From the NCBI GenBank assembly GCA_035508495.1, contig DATJMX010000035.1, forward strand, positions 34,330 to 98,329: a DNA stretch of 64,000 nucleotides. Reading direction: 5' to 3'. The stretch is from Candidatus Binataceae bacterium (GTDB lineage Bacteria; Desulfobacterota; Binatia; Binatales; Binataceae). This document shows positions 28,663 to 38,340 of the stretch, in pieces. Under the pieces are notes generated by a model. That model saw nothing but the letters and a program-made list of their open reading frames with translations, was not told where the DNA came from and searched no databases. Within the stretch, counting starts at the first letter, position 1; every line of letters begins with the position of its first letter. A program made the translations under genes and the position numbers.

Positions 28663-30522
28663 ATGCCCGTCTCTGAAATCGCAGCACCGCCCGCGCAAGA
28701 ACTCAGCTTTCCCCATCCGCACCACATCCGCTCCCGCGACATCTTCCGGCTCTACAGCAGGATCTGGCCGTTCGTGAAGCCGTACCGGCGGCATCTGATG
28801 TTCCTGATGTTCGCGATCCTCCCCCTCGCGCTGCCGGTTGGGGTTATCGCGGTCGCGATCGCGCGCATCCTGTTCGACGTGATCGGCAACGGTCATCCAC
28901 TAACGCGCATCGAGGCATTCCTGATCCATGCGCCGCTCGATGCGAGCCGCCAGACGGTCCTGATGCATCTGGTGGTCACTGCCGCAATCGTCGGCGCGAT
29001 TGTGCTGCCGATCGTTGCGCTCGGTTACGGATATGTCGTCTGGATCCTCCAGCAGGTCACGAACCTCTTTCGCGTCGATCTCTACGCGCGCTTGCAGGAT
29101 CTCAGCCTGCGCTTTCACGGCGAGGAGAAGATCGGCGACGCGATGTTCCGGATGTTCCAGGACTCGGCCGTCTTCTCGCGGGTGATCGCGACGCTGGTTA
29201 TGCGGCCGCTGCTGGGCGTTCCGTTTATCGTCGCCGATCTGATCTGGCTCGCGCTTTTGAATCGTCCGATGGCGATACTGCTCGCGTTGCTCATCCCCGC
29301 CGCCATCGCGCTGGCGGTTTATTACAGCGCGAGCCTCAGACGCGCTTTCGTGACGGAACGCGAAGGGATGGCGCACGCAATTACCCGCATCGAAGAAACA
29401 CTCGCCTCGATCAAAACGGTCAAGAGTTTTGGCACCGAAGAAAACGAGGGCGCAATCTACGCACGCGACAACTGGGACGCGTTCATGGCGGCGCGGCGGG
29501 CGCGCATGATGTTCGTGCGGTACAAGGTCATAAACAACACGATGCTAGGCATCGCGCAGATCGCGGCCATCTGGTTGGGCGCACGGCAGGTTCTCCTTGG
29601 GGGCGCGTTCCTGAGCGCCGCGGCCTCGCTCGGGACCTTCCAGGGAACGCTCGTCATCCTTAAGCGTTCCACCAAGCGCACCGCCGACCTGGTGAACGAC
29701 TGGGGAGCGTTGCAGGACACGACGATCGCGATGGCGCGCGTGCTCGAGTTCCTCGCCACGCAAGGCGATTCCGAGTTGAAGAGCGGCTCGGAATTGCCAC
29801 CATCGAAGATCGACGCGCTGCGCTTCGAGCGCGCCAGCTTCAGCTACGACGGCGGAGAGCCGGTGCTGCGCGACGTGAGTCTCGAGGCGCGCGCCGGCAA
29901 AATCACGGCGGTCGCGGGCGAAAGCGGCTCGGGCAAGAGCACGATGCTCAACCTGATGCTGAGATTCTTCGATCCCGCATCTGGAAAAATCACCGCGAAC
30001 GGAATCGACATACGCGATTTTCAACTGGTTGCGTGGCGCGGAGTTATTTCCGTCGCGCTGCAGGAGAACCCGCTGTTCGCCGCATCGATTCGCGACAATA
30101 TTGCCTATAGCAATCCGGCTGCATCGGAAGAGCAGATCCTGGTTGCGGCGCGGCGCGCGGGCCTCGAGCCGTATCTTCGCTCGCTTCCGGACAGACTCCA
30201 CACGCTGCTTGGTGAGCAGGGATCGAAGCTTTCGACCGGGCAGGCACAACGAATCGGATTGGCGCGCGCCCTGCTCCGCGACGCGCAGATACTTCTGCTT
30301 GACGAGCCGACGGCCTCGCTCGACGGTGCTACCGAGCGCCAGGTCCTCGCGGGAATCCGCGAATGGATCGATGAAGCGCCGACGCGGATGGTGATTGTGG
30401 TGACGCATCGCGGCACGACTGCCGCGCTCGCCGACACGGTCTTTCGCCTCGACGCGGGCCAAATCGTCGCGAGCGATTCTGCTTCGCTCGATATAACGCT
30501 GGCCGGAGAGAGCAATGCCTGA
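28663..30522 (+). CDS. ABC exporter half, transmembrane and ATP-binding domains (first of a pair)
   Basis: A 619-residue fused permease/ATPase. Six membrane spans lie in residues 40-310. The ATPase has Walker A GESGSGKST, the signature LSTGQAQR (instead of LSGGQ), Walker B LLLDEPTASLD with the catalytic Glu, and H-loop THRG. GTG at 28651 is an alternative start, four residues upstream. It overlaps the second half-transporter by eight bases, so the two likely form a heterodimer. Substrate unknown. Confidence 0.88.
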   Translation: MPVSEIAAPPAQELSFPHPHHIRSRDIFRLYSRIWPFVKPYRRHLMFLMFAILPLALPVGVIAVAIARILFDVIGNGHPLTRIEAFLIHAPLDASRQTVLMHLVVTAAIVGAIVLPIVALGYGYVVWILQQVTNLFRVDLYARLQDLSLRFHGEEKIGDAMFRMFQDSAVFSRVIATLVMRPLLGVPFIVADLIWLALLNRPMAILLALLIPAAIALAVYYSASLRRAFVTEREGMAHAITRIEETLASIKTVKSFGTEENEGAIYARDNWDAFMAARRARMMFVRYKVINNTMLGIAQIAAIWLGARQVLLGGAFLSAAASLGTFQGTLVILKRSTKRTADLVNDWGALQDTTIAMARVLEFLATQGDSELKSGSELPPSKIDALRFERASFSYDGGEPVLRDVSLEARAGKITAVAGESGSGKSTMLNLMLRFFDPASGKITANGIDIRDFQLVAWRGVISVALQENPLFAASIRDNIAYSNPAASEEQILVAARRAGLEPYLRSLPDRLHTLLGEQGSKLSTGQAQRIGLARALLRDAQILLLDEPTASLDGATERQVLAGIREWIDEAPTRMVIVVTHRGTTAALADTVFRLDAGQIVASDSASLDITLAGESNA

Positions 30523-32494
30523 CGGCGAAGCGCGGCCGACACGTCTTTATCGCGACGAAACAGCCCCGCTCAGTGCCGCCGAGGCATGGCGCGTTCTGAA
30601 AAAGAGCTGGCCCTTCATCGCCGAGCATCGCCGCCTCGTGACGCTCAAGTGCTCGATCATTGCCTTCGCGCTGGTCTTCTATCTGCTCGGACCGTGGCCG
30701 ATGAAGATCATCATCGACAACGTGATCGACGGGCATCCGCTGACCGGCCTGCCCGCGGCGATCCTGTTGCCGATCGTAGGTCCGGGACGATGGTCCCTGC
30801 TTACGGCGGTCATCGTGTTCTTAGGCTTCACCCTCGTTTTGATTGGTGCAGCGGGCGAGCAGCCGACCGGCCTCGATACCGAAGTTGGCGGTGGCAGCCT
30901 CGACCAGGCGGGATCGACTGGCAACGGTGCGAACGGCGGCGGCAGCGATTGGAACGGCCTGTTCGGGTATCTCGAAACGGCGATAACGATCGATCTCACG
31001 CAGCGCGTCAACCAGTCTGTACGAACTGCGGTGTACGATCGCTTCCTCGGCGCTCCACTGGCTGTTTACAACGATCAGAAAATCGGCGACGCGGTATTTC
31101 GCGCGATGAACGACAGCCAGTCGATCAACGACCTGCTCTACAACGGCATCGTGCGGCCGCTGCTGTCGTTGTTAACCTTTGTCTGCACGATTGTGATTCT
31201 GTGGGCCCAGTTCCGCAACGAGCCACTGATCCCGCTGATTGCCGCGCTGATGCTGCCGACGGTCGCGATCGGCTCGGGAATCTTTGGCCGGCTCTTTCGC
31301 AATCAGAATCAGCGGATGCGCGAGCGCGGCAGCGACGTGATGGCGGCCTTCGAAGAGCGCCTCGCTCACGTTCAGTTGATCAAGGCTTTCGGCCAGGAAG
31401 CCCGCGAAGCTTCAAATATCGACACCGCCAGCCGGCGCTCCTACACGGAGACGCTCAAGCTTATCGCGCTCATCATGGCGTGCGCGTTCGTCCTGGTCCC
31501 ACTCGTCGCGATGCTCGCGGGCGTTGCCTTGTATCACCTGCTGCTCGAAGTGATTTACGGCCGCATCACATTGGGAGACGTCCTGCTCCTCGTCACCTAT
31601 GGCGCAATGCTGATCGTACCGATGGGCTACATCGGCGTTACCTGGGCGAGCCTGCAGAGCGCGGTTTCCGGGATGCGCCGCGTGCATAGCGTGCTGGACA
31701 GCCTCGGCAGCGACAATAGCCTCAGCGGCAACGGCGCGATGCGGCAGTCGGTGACACAAATCGAGTTGAAGAATGTCGCGCTCGGATACAATGACGAACC
31801 GATCTTGCACGAGGTATCGCTGTTGATGCGGCGCGGCGAAATGATCGCGATCGCGGGTCCAAGCGGCGCCGGCAAGACCACGATCATCTATGCGATTCCG
31901 CGCTTCATCGAAACGCTCGCCGGCGATATTGATTTCGACGGACATTCGTCGCGAGCATTTTCGACTCGCGAGCTTCGGCGCCGCGTCGGCTTCGTCTTCC
32001 AGCAGGAGGCGCTGTTTTCCGCATCAATTGCCGACAACATCCGCTACGGCGTCCCAAATGCCTCGCTCGATGACGTAAAGGCGGCGGCGCGGGCGGCGGG
32101 CGCCGCGGATTTCATCGAGCAAATGCCTCAAGGATATGCGACGATGCTCGGCCGTCGTGGCGCACGGCTGTCCGTGGGTCAGAAGCAGCGCATCGCGATC
32201 GCGCGGGCGCTGCTGCGCAAGCCCGCGGTTCTGATTCTCGACGAGCCTACCGCTCCGCTGGATTCGGGCAGCGAGCACTCGCTGATGGCGACGCTGCGCG
32301 AGCTTGCACGTGATCGCATCGTGCTGATTGTCGCGCATCGCGCCAGTGCCATTGCGGCCTGCGATCGGGTATATTTTGTCGACCAGGGAACGATTGCCGC
32401 ATCAGGGACGCATGCCGAGCTGCTGACCAAGTGGCCAGCCTACTCCCGCTATCTCGCAGGAATTCAGTCTGAAATCACCAGCCGAACGGCATAA
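30515..32494 (+). CDS. ABC exporter half, transmembrane and ATP-binding domains (second of the pair)
   Basis: A 659-residue half-transporter with Walker A GPSGAGKTT, signature LSVGQKQR, Walker B LILDEPTAPLD and H-loop AHRAS. Between the first and second membrane spans is an unusual Gly/Ser/Asn-rich periplasmic loop (about residues 111-149, with TGNGANGGGSDWNG). Both catalytic glutamates of the pair are intact, so both ATP sites may work. It ends 78 bases before the ATP-grasp gene, in the same direction. Confidence 0.88.
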   Translation: MPDGEARPTRLYRDETAPLSAAEAWRVLKKSWPFIAEHRRLVTLKCSIIAFALVFYLLGPWPMKIIIDNVIDGHPLTGLPAAILLPIVGPGRWSLLTAVIVFLGFTLVLIGAAGEQPTGLDTEVGGGSLDQAGSTGNGANGGGSDWNGLFGYLETAITIDLTQRVNQSVRTAVYDRFLGAPLAVYNDQKIGDAVFRAMNDSQSINDLLYNGIVRPLLSLLTFVCTIVILWAQFRNEPLIPLIAALMLPTVAIGSGIFGRLFRNQNQRMRERGSDVMAAFEERLAHVQLIKAFGQEAREASNIDTASRRSYTETLKLIALIMACAFVLVPLVAMLAGVALYHLLLEVIYGRITLGDVLLLVTYGAMLIVPMGYIGVTWASLQSAVSGMRRVHSVLDSLGSDNSLSGNGAMRQSVTQIELKNVALGYNDEPILHEVSLLMRRGEMIAIAGPSGAGKTTIIYAIPRFIETLAGDIDFDGHSSRAFSTRELRRRVGFVFQQEALFSASIADNIRYGVPNASLDDVKAAARAAGAADFIEQMPQGYATMLGRRGARLSVGQKQRIAIARALLRKPAVLILDEPTAPLDSGSEHSLMATLRELARDRIVLIVAHRASAIAACDRVYFVDQGTIAASGTHAELLTKWPAYSRYLAGIQSEITSRTA

Positions 32495-32530
32495 CGCTTG
32501 CTCATCCGAGCACGGGCTCGGATGCAAGCG
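32495..32530. terminator. Bulged hairpin between ABC exporter and ATP-grasp genes
   Basis: CGCTTGC, a two-base bulge and ATCCGAG (32495-32510) pair with CTCGGATGCAAGCG (32517-32530) around a six-base loop. It begins right after the ABC exporter stop codon (32494). No U-tract follows, so it may attenuate or protect the transcript instead of ending it. Confidence 0.4.
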
Positions 32531-32571
32531 CGACTAAATCGCACACATAGTCGGCACCGGGCGGAGGCTGG

Positions 32572-34062
32572 ATGAGTACCACTGTAACCGAAATCAGCAA
32601 AGCGACGCCTCTTTGGGCGGCTTATCGGTCGCGCGATGGCGTCTTCGATGAGATGCTCGACATCTCGCGGCGCCCTGGCGCGGGATGCACAGGGATCGCC
32701 AACGCCCTGTTCTCAACTCCGCCGGATCGCCTCGCCGACCTCAGCGTGCGCGCCGAGCGGATGTTCCGCCGCATGGGCGTGACCTTCAACGTCTATGGCG
32801 AGGAAGCCGGCACGGAGCGCATCTTCCCTTTCGATCCGATACCCCGCGTGATTGACGCTGAGACCTGGCGCGAAATCGAAGCCGGACTGATCCAGCGCGT
32901 GAAGGCGCTCAACGCCTTCGTCGGCGACGTCTATGGCGAGGGCAACATCCTCAACGACGGTATCGTGCCGCGCGAGTTGGTGCTCGGATGCCCGCAGTTC
33001 AGGCGCGCCGCCGTCGGCATCCGTCCTCCGCACAACAACTTCGTGACCGTCGCGGGAATCGACCTCGTGCGCGGCAGCGACGGCCGATTCTACGTGCTCG
33101 AGGACAACGCGCGCACGCCGTCGGGCGTGTCATACGTCCTCGAGAATCGCCTGGTGATGACGCGCCTGATGCCCGACCTGATTCGCGCTTCACGCGTGCG
33201 CAGCGTCGAGCGCTATCCCGCCGACTTGCTCGAGAGCCTCAAGGAAATCGCACCGGGCGAGAAATCGAATCCGGTCGTTGCGCTGCTCACTCCCGGACCG
33301 TACAACTCAGCCTTCTTCGAACACGTTTTCCTCTCGCAGCAGATGGGTATCGAGCTGGTCGAGGGCCAGGACCTCGTCTGCGTTGATCACAAACTCTACT
33401 CGAAGACGGTTCACGGCCTGAAGCAGATCGACGTGCTGTACCGCCGTATCGACGACGACTTCCTCGATCCGCTGGTGTTCCGCCCTGACTCGCTGCTCGG
33501 CGTGCCGGGCCTCACGTCGGTGCTGCGCGCGGGCAATGCGACGGTCGCCAACGGTATTGGCACCGGAATCTGCGACGACAAGGCGATTTATGCCTACACG
33601 CCGGCGATGATCCGCTACTATTTCAACGAAGAGCCGATCCTGCCGATCGTCGAGACCTTCCTGCTGCGCAACCCCGACGTGTGCGACACCGTGCTCAAGA
33701 ATCCCGAGCGCTACGTGATAAAGCCGACTGGCGCTTCGGGCGGCTATGGCGTAGTGATCGGTCCCAAGGCCGACGAGCGCGAGCTGGAAAAGGTGCGTCA
33801 ACAAATTGTCAAGGATCCGGCTGCGTTCATCGCGCAACCCGTGGTGCAGCTTTCGGTGCATCCGACGATCATCCACGGCCGCGGCGATGCCTCGACGCGG
33901 CTGGGCCCGCGGCATATCGACTTCCGCCCCTTCATCCTGCTGGGTCAGAAGGCGCGAGTATTGCCGGGCGGACTCACGCGCGTGGCGCTGCGCGAAGGTT
34001 CGTTGATCGTGAACTCGTCGCAGGGCGGAGGGAGCAAGGACACCTGGGTGATCGAAGCCTAG
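32572..34062 (+). CDS. Circularly permuted ATP-grasp protein
   Basis: A 496-residue protein of the circularly permuted ATP-grasp family (PF04174/PF14403 type). Characteristic segments are GMDL-like AGIDLVRGSDGRFYVLEDNARTP, PSGVSYVLENR, GTGICDDKAIYAYTPAMIRYY, and YVIKPTGASGGYGVVIGPKA. Such enzymes ligate a carboxylate to an amine, probably on a peptide. GGCGGAGG precedes the ATG. The stop codon overlaps the alpha-E start (TAGTG). The three-gene neighbourhood is a known conserved set whose product has not been identified. Confidence 0.9.
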   Translation: MSTTVTEISKATPLWAAYRSRDGVFDEMLDISRRPGAGCTGIANALFSTPPDRLADLSVRAERMFRRMGVTFNVYGEEAGTERIFPFDPIPRVIDAETWREIEAGLIQRVKALNAFVGDVYGEGNILNDGIVPRELVLGCPQFRRAAVGIRPPHNNFVTVAGIDLVRGSDGRFYVLEDNARTPSGVSYVLENRLVMTRLMPDLIRASRVRSVERYPADLLESLKEIAPGEKSNPVVALLTPGPYNSAFFEHVFLSQQMGIELVEGQDLVCVDHKLYSKTVHGLKQIDVLYRRIDDDFLDPLVFRPDSLLGVPGLTSVLRAGNATVANGIGTGICDDKAIYAYTPAMIRYYFNEEPILPIVETFLLRNPDVCDTVLKNPERYVIKPTGASGGYGVVIGPKADERELEKVRQQIVKDPAAFIAQPVVQLSVHPTIIHGRGDASTRLGPRHIDFRPFILLGQKARVLPGGLTRVALREGSLIVNSSQGGGSKDTWVIEA

Positions 34063-35003
34063 TGCTGCGGCGCATCGCGAATCATCTGTTCTGGCTCTCG
34101 CGCAATCTTGAGCGCGCAGAGTGGCGGGCCCGCGTGGTCGATGTCAACTATCACCTGCTGATCGAGACGCCGCCGCGCGACGCGGCGCCGTGGGACCCTG
34201 TGCTCGCGATCTTCGGCGAGCGCCGCAACTTCGAGGAGCGTTACAACAGCGCCGACGAGATGTCGGTGCTGAATTTCATGACGCTCGACCTCGAAAATTC
34301 CAACTCGATTCGGAACTGCATCAATGTGGCACGCGAGAACGCGCGCGCGATTCGCCATCATATCTCCTCGGAGCTCTGGCTCGACATCAACACGCTTTTC
34401 CTGAGCGCCGCGGAATGGAAGCCCGAGATGTTCAGCTCGCCGGGCGTGTTCATGTTCTTTGCCGATCTGAAGGACTGCTTCTACCGGATCGCGGGAATCA
34501 TGCAGAACACGATTCCGCGCGACCTTTCCTACGATTTCATGTGGCTCGGGATCATGATCGAGCGCGCCGAGGATGTGTCGCGGATGCTCGACGTGAAATA
34601 TCACTTCCTGCTGCCGCGGCTCGAGGACGTGGGCGGGCCCATCGATTTGCTGCAGTGGGCGGCGGTTCTGCGCAGCGCGTCGGGCCTGGAGGCTTATCGC
34701 AAGCTCCACGGCAACAATATTCGCGTCGACAAGATCATTGATATACTGCTATTCGATCCTACGTTCCCGCGTTCGGCGCGATATGCGATCGAGGAAGTTG
34801 CGAGCGCGCTTGATCGTATCAGGCGGGGCTCGCCGCGCGAGGAAGGCGGGACGCCGGCGTTGGGCGAGCTAAGGCGCGAGCTTTTAGCGCGCCCGGCCAA
34901 GGATGTTCTCGAAAAGGGCTTGCACGAGTTCCTGCTTCGGATCCAGGATTCGTGCGAGGAGATATACGGTCAGCTATTCGACCAGTACCTCAAGACCGAC
35001 TAA
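34062..35003 (+). CDS. Alpha-E domain protein
   Basis: A 313-residue protein of the alpha-E (DUF403, PF04168) family, entirely helical and rich in acidic residues. It begins at a GTG overlapping the ATP-grasp stop with VLRRIANHLFWLSRNLERAEWR-type sequence, the classic start of the family. FLSAAEWKPEMF and WLGIMIERAEDVSRMLDVKY are also typical. No enzyme activity is known; it accompanies ATP-grasp and transglutaminase genes. Confidence 0.9.
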   Translation: MLRRIANHLFWLSRNLERAEWRARVVDVNYHLLIETPPRDAAPWDPVLAIFGERRNFEERYNSADEMSVLNFMTLDLENSNSIRNCINVARENARAIRHHISSELWLDINTLFLSAAEWKPEMFSSPGVFMFFADLKDCFYRIAGIMQNTIPRDLSYDFMWLGIMIERAEDVSRMLDVKYHFLLPRLEDVGGPIDLLQWAAVLRSASGLEAYRKLHGNNIRVDKIIDILLFDPTFPRSARYAIEEVASALDRIRRGSPREEGGTPALGELRRELLARPAKDVLEKGLHEFLLRIQDSCEEIYGQLFDQYLKTD

Positions 35004-35009
35004 TTCAAA

Positions 35010-35912
35010 ATGCTGCTCCGGATTTGCCACACCACCAGCTTCAAGTATGAGAAGCCGGCGTATCAATCGCAAAATGAACTGCGGATGCGCCCGCTCGACT
35101 GGCGGCGTCAGCGCTGCCTCGAGTTCGAGCTCGTGATCGAGCCGCAAGGGTCGGTCTACGAGTTCACCGACTACTACGGAAATCATACGCATTCGATTTC
35201 GATCTACCCGCCGCACGAAACGCTGACCGTCAGTGCACGCTCACTCGTGGAGCGCGATCCGGAGCCGACCGAAGAGACCGAGCGGCTCGCCTTCGGCGAG
35301 TTCCTCACGCATGACGCCGAGCGCGTGAGCCGCGAGTTCGATTTTCTGAGCCCCAGCCATCACGTGCCGCACAGTCAGTCGCTGCGCAAATTCTTCTGGA
35401 TGGCGCGGCCCGATCCTGATGAAGACGTCGCCGAATACACCGGGCGTATCGTGCGATTCATCCGCGATCAGTTCGCGTACGAGCCGGGTGTGACAGTCGT
35501 TCATTCGACCGCGGATGAAATTCTGCGCGTGGGCGGTGGTGTGTGCCAGGACTTCGCGCATCTGACGCTCGGCGTGCTGCGCCTTGCGGGAGTGCCCTCG
35601 CGATATGTCTCGGGCTATCTCGCGCCGCCGCCGGGCTCTCCGGGAATCGAGCAACTCGGCGCGCAGGCCAGTCACGCATGGGTCGAAGCGGAACTGCCGG
35701 GCCTCGGATGGGTCGGATTCGATCCGACGCACGGATGCCGTGCCGATGAGCGTCACATCCGCGTCGCCGTCGGACGCGACTATGCCGACGTTCCTCCGCT
35801 GCGCGGCGTGTATCGCAGTCAGGGCGCGACCCAGATCATGTCGGTCGATCTGACGATCGAACCGGTGTCATCGGCGCAATCGCAATCGCAGAAGCAGGTT
35901 CAGCAGCAATAA
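35010..35912 (+). CDS. Transglutaminase-like cysteine protease domain protein
   Basis: A 300-residue protein with an N-terminal Bact_transglu_N domain (residues 1-80) and a transglutaminase-like domain. The catalytic triad is C179 (GGGVCQDFAH), H222 (ASHAWVEAEL) and D238 (GFDPTHG). Such enzymes cleave or form isopeptide or amide bonds. It starts six bases after the alpha-E stop. The Ser/Gln-rich C-terminus (SAQSQSQKQVQQQ) is likely disordered. It completes the ATP-grasp/alpha-E/transglutaminase set. Confidence 0.9.
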   Translation: MLLRICHTTSFKYEKPAYQSQNELRMRPLDWRRQRCLEFELVIEPQGSVYEFTDYYGNHTHSISIYPPHETLTVSARSLVERDPEPTEETERLAFGEFLTHDAERVSREFDFLSPSHHVPHSQSLRKFFWMARPDPDEDVAEYTGRIVRFIRDQFAYEPGVTVVHSTADEILRVGGGVCQDFAHLTLGVLRLAGVPSRYVSGYLAPPPGSPGIEQLGAQASHAWVEAELPGLGWVGFDPTHGCRADERHIRVAVGRDYADVPPLRGVYRSQGATQIMSVDLTIEPVSSAQSQSQKQVQQQ

Positions 35913-36032
35913 GTTGAGTCGCCTTCACGGCCTCGCAATCGCGCTTTAAGCAGAGTTTCACGCCCGCCGCAGGACGCGAACGGTTCCCAGCCAGCATCGG
36001 CTCCGGTTAGAATAGATTCGAGGCATGAAGCT

Positions 36033-36761
36033 TTGTCTGACGAAGCGAAGAATCCGAACAACACCGGTTTCCAGGCGCCCGAGCAGCGCGTCGTTATCGA
36101 TTTCGACCTGCTGCGGCGGATGGCGGCGCAGAATTTTCGCGATCTCGGCGGGCATCCAGCGCACGAAGGCCGACGCGTACGCCGCGGCAAGCTGTTCCGC
36201 TCATCGCATTTATCGGAAGTGCCCGATCATTCGCCCGTCAAGCAGCTCCCGCTGAAGACGCTTGTGACTCTGCAAAGCCGGATGGAAGTGAAGCATCTCG
36301 GCACGCCCGTTCCGGCGACGCATCCGAACGTTCGGTGGGCGCACATCCCGATGGGCGACGAATGGTTCAATAACACCGGGTTTACGCGTATCAACTCGCA
36401 GCCTGGCAACGAGCACCTGGCGCTCGTGATGCATTTTCGTCACGACTGGCGCACGTTCTTCAAGCTCCTGGCGGAGCGCGACGTTTATCCCCTGCTCTTT
36501 CATTGCTCGGCGGGCCGCGATCGCACCGGAGTCGCCGCCGCGATGATCCTCTCAATGCTGGGCGTCGATCGTGAAAGAATCGTCGCCGACTTCCTCGCCA
36601 GCAATGAGACCTTTCCCCACGCTCCGCTGACGCCTGCCCAGCTCGATCCCGTTTTCGATCTTATAGACGAAAACGGCGGCATCGAAGGATTCATGAGCGA
36701 CGTGATCGGTCTCGATCGCGCCGAACTCGAATCGATCCGCGAAGACCTGCTCGAAGATTGA
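36033..36761 (+). CDS. Tyrosine-protein phosphatase family protein
   Basis: A 242-residue phosphatase with the P-loop HCSAGRDRTG (Cys nucleophile, Arg) near residue 160, followed by VAAAMILSMLGV. The N-terminal FRDLGGHP... GKLFRSSHLSEV pattern matches the PtpB-like Y_phosphatase3 family. It begins at a TTG with GAGG nine bases upstream; no in-frame ATG sits near. No obvious kinase partner is adjacent. Substrate unknown (protein, lipid or phosphoinositide). Confidence 0.85.
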   Translation: MSDEAKNPNNTGFQAPEQRVVIDFDLLRRMAAQNFRDLGGHPAHEGRRVRRGKLFRSSHLSEVPDHSPVKQLPLKTLVTLQSRMEVKHLGTPVPATHPNVRWAHIPMGDEWFNNTGFTRINSQPGNEHLALVMHFRHDWRTFFKLLAERDVYPLLFHCSAGRDRTGVAAAMILSMLGVDRERIVADFLASNETFPHAPLTPAQLDPVFDLIDENGGIEGFMSDVIGLDRAELESIREDLLED

Positions 36762-36817
36762 CTAGAAGCTTAGAGAACTCACCACAAAGAGCACAAAGAC
36801 ACCAAGGATACCGGCGA

Positions 36818-37483
36818 CTAGCCCGCGGGATGGACGCGGCGGTCGACGCGGGCGGAGATCTGATGTGCCGGGCCAACGATCATCGAGGGTCGGATTCGGA
36901 GCAGCAACGACGTGCCCTGTGTTGAAGGCGCGGTGCTGTAGATGAACGCGTCTCCGGGTTTGACCCGGACCTCGGTCGTCATGGTGCGGTGGTGCCCGTC
37001 CATCAGCACCAGGCGCATCGCAATCGTATCGTCGTCGAGGGCGCGCGCGCGGACGCGAAGGATGTTGCCGTTGGGCAGCGGAAATGCCATCGCCTCGCCA
37101 TGGACCGCTTGCTTGGCGCGATGAGCCACGACGCCATAGCCGAACCCCTGCTCGCTGATCGTCAAGACGGAATCGACACGAACATCGACGGGCCGCATCG
37201 CAACTCGAACTTTGCTCGGAACTCCACCGTGCATCGCGAGCAGGAAGAACAGCAGCACGACGAGCTTGCCGATCTTGTCCATGACTGAGCGGCTGAAGCC
37301 TTCGAGCTTGGGAATCTTGATAATCTTTTTGAGTTCGTTCCGCAGCAGCGAATAGTCGGCGAGGCGCGTGACGCAGATGGTACAGAGCGCGAGATGGGAC
37401 TCGACCTGGCGGCGCGCCCACGGCTCAAGTTCGCCGTCGCCGAAGGCGCTGAGCATTACGCCGATTTCATTGCACTCGGCCAT
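36818..37483 (-). CDS. Zinc-finger HC2-type membrane protein (anti-sigma-factor-like)
   Basis: A 221-residue protein with an N-terminal zf-HC2 motif (CNEIG... HLALCTICVTRL) and one membrane segment (LVVLLFFLLAMHG). The C-terminal part is a beta-rich periplasmic domain, a layout like anti-sigma factors. No sigma factor gene is next to it. The ATG at 37483 fits the motif; an earlier frame start at 37516 would add 11 residues. Confidence 0.7.
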   Translation of the reverse strand: MAECNEIGVMLSAFGDGELEPWARRQVESHLALCTICVTRLADYSLLRNELKKIIKIPKLEGFSRSVMDKIGKLVVLLFFLLAMHGGVPSKVRVAMRPVDVRVDSVLTISEQGFGYGVVAHRAKQAVHGEAMAFPLPNGNILRVRARALDDDTIAMRLVLMDGHHRTMTTEVRVKPGDAFIYSTAPSTQGTSLLLRIRPSMIVGPAHQISARVDRRVHPAG

Positions 37484-37741
37484 CTGACCGCTGCATTCCC
37501 TGATAGATCCGCCCAATCAACAAATAGACGGCGCGTTGTTTAGCAAAATTCACCTAGCCAAGCCCCGCGAAATTTCAGCTAACAGATTAGATTCGCCCGC
37601 AGGGTATGTTCAAGTACTGCGGCGCTTTATTTCGCTGCGGATTTTTTCGCGGCGCCCGTCGCAACCGCCCGGGGCAATTTCCGGCCTTTTGCGGCGTGGG
37701 CCTCAAGTTTCTCTGGCGCGTTCTTTCTCGAGCGTGAGCTT

Positions 37742-38338
37742 TCAACTAATGGAGGATTTCTCGGGAACACCGACATCAAAGTCTCCTTTTTCAAAGCCGA
37801 CAATTCTTAGACTCCGCACCAGTCGCAACGGCAATCCGTAGACAGCGGCGAGCGCCGCGAGTGACGTCGCTTTTCTCGCCGTCAGTTCGGCGCGACGGGT
37901 ACGAGCGAACCAACGGTCGGCAGCGTCGACCGAAAGACTGCCTTCATCGTGATCGAAGCTGGGCGATCGTTCCGCATACATCCAGAAGCTCTTCGGATCG
38001 GCAATCCATGGCCATCCTGCTGGTCCCGCTTTGCACATCAACGGTTTGAAGTCGTGAACGCTGCATCGCGAGTCTTTAAGAAACACGCAACCAGTGCCAG
38101 CGATGTCTCTTGCCAATCCAATTCGGTATTGGCCGCGGCCGTGGGCCATCCACTTCACCACAACACAGTACTGATTCAGGAATATCGGGATACTCAGGTC
38201 GAGACGATTCGCCAGACGCCTGACATCGTCACGATAAAGGAATACATGACCGCTCCAACGACAGCATGCGCCGCATTGTTCGCATCGGTGCCTTGAGAGC
38301 ATTGCGAGGAGATCCGCATTGGCGTAGCGCGTGATCAT
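37742..38338 (-). CDS. YkgJ family cysteine-cluster protein
   Basis: A 198-residue protein with the Cys cluster RCEQCGACCRWSGH near the N-terminus and further cysteines in GCVFLKDSRCSVHDFKPLMC. This CxxCxxCC...C...C...C pattern defines the YkgJ family, thought to bind metal or Fe-S clusters. Function unknown. It follows the neighbouring low-GC gene by only two bases, so they are likely co-transcribed. The 258 bases between it and the zf-HC2 gene show no gene. Confidence 0.85.
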   Translation of the reverse strand: MITRYANADLLAMLSRHRCEQCGACCRWSGHVFLYRDDVRRLANRLDLSIPIFLNQYCVVVKWMAHGRGQYRIGLARDIAGTGCVFLKDSRCSVHDFKPLMCKAGPAGWPWIADPKSFWMYAERSPSFDHDEGSLSVDAADRWFARTRRAELTARKATSLAALAAVYGLPLRLVRSLRIVGFEKGDFDVGVPEKSSIS

Positions 38339-38340
38339 CG

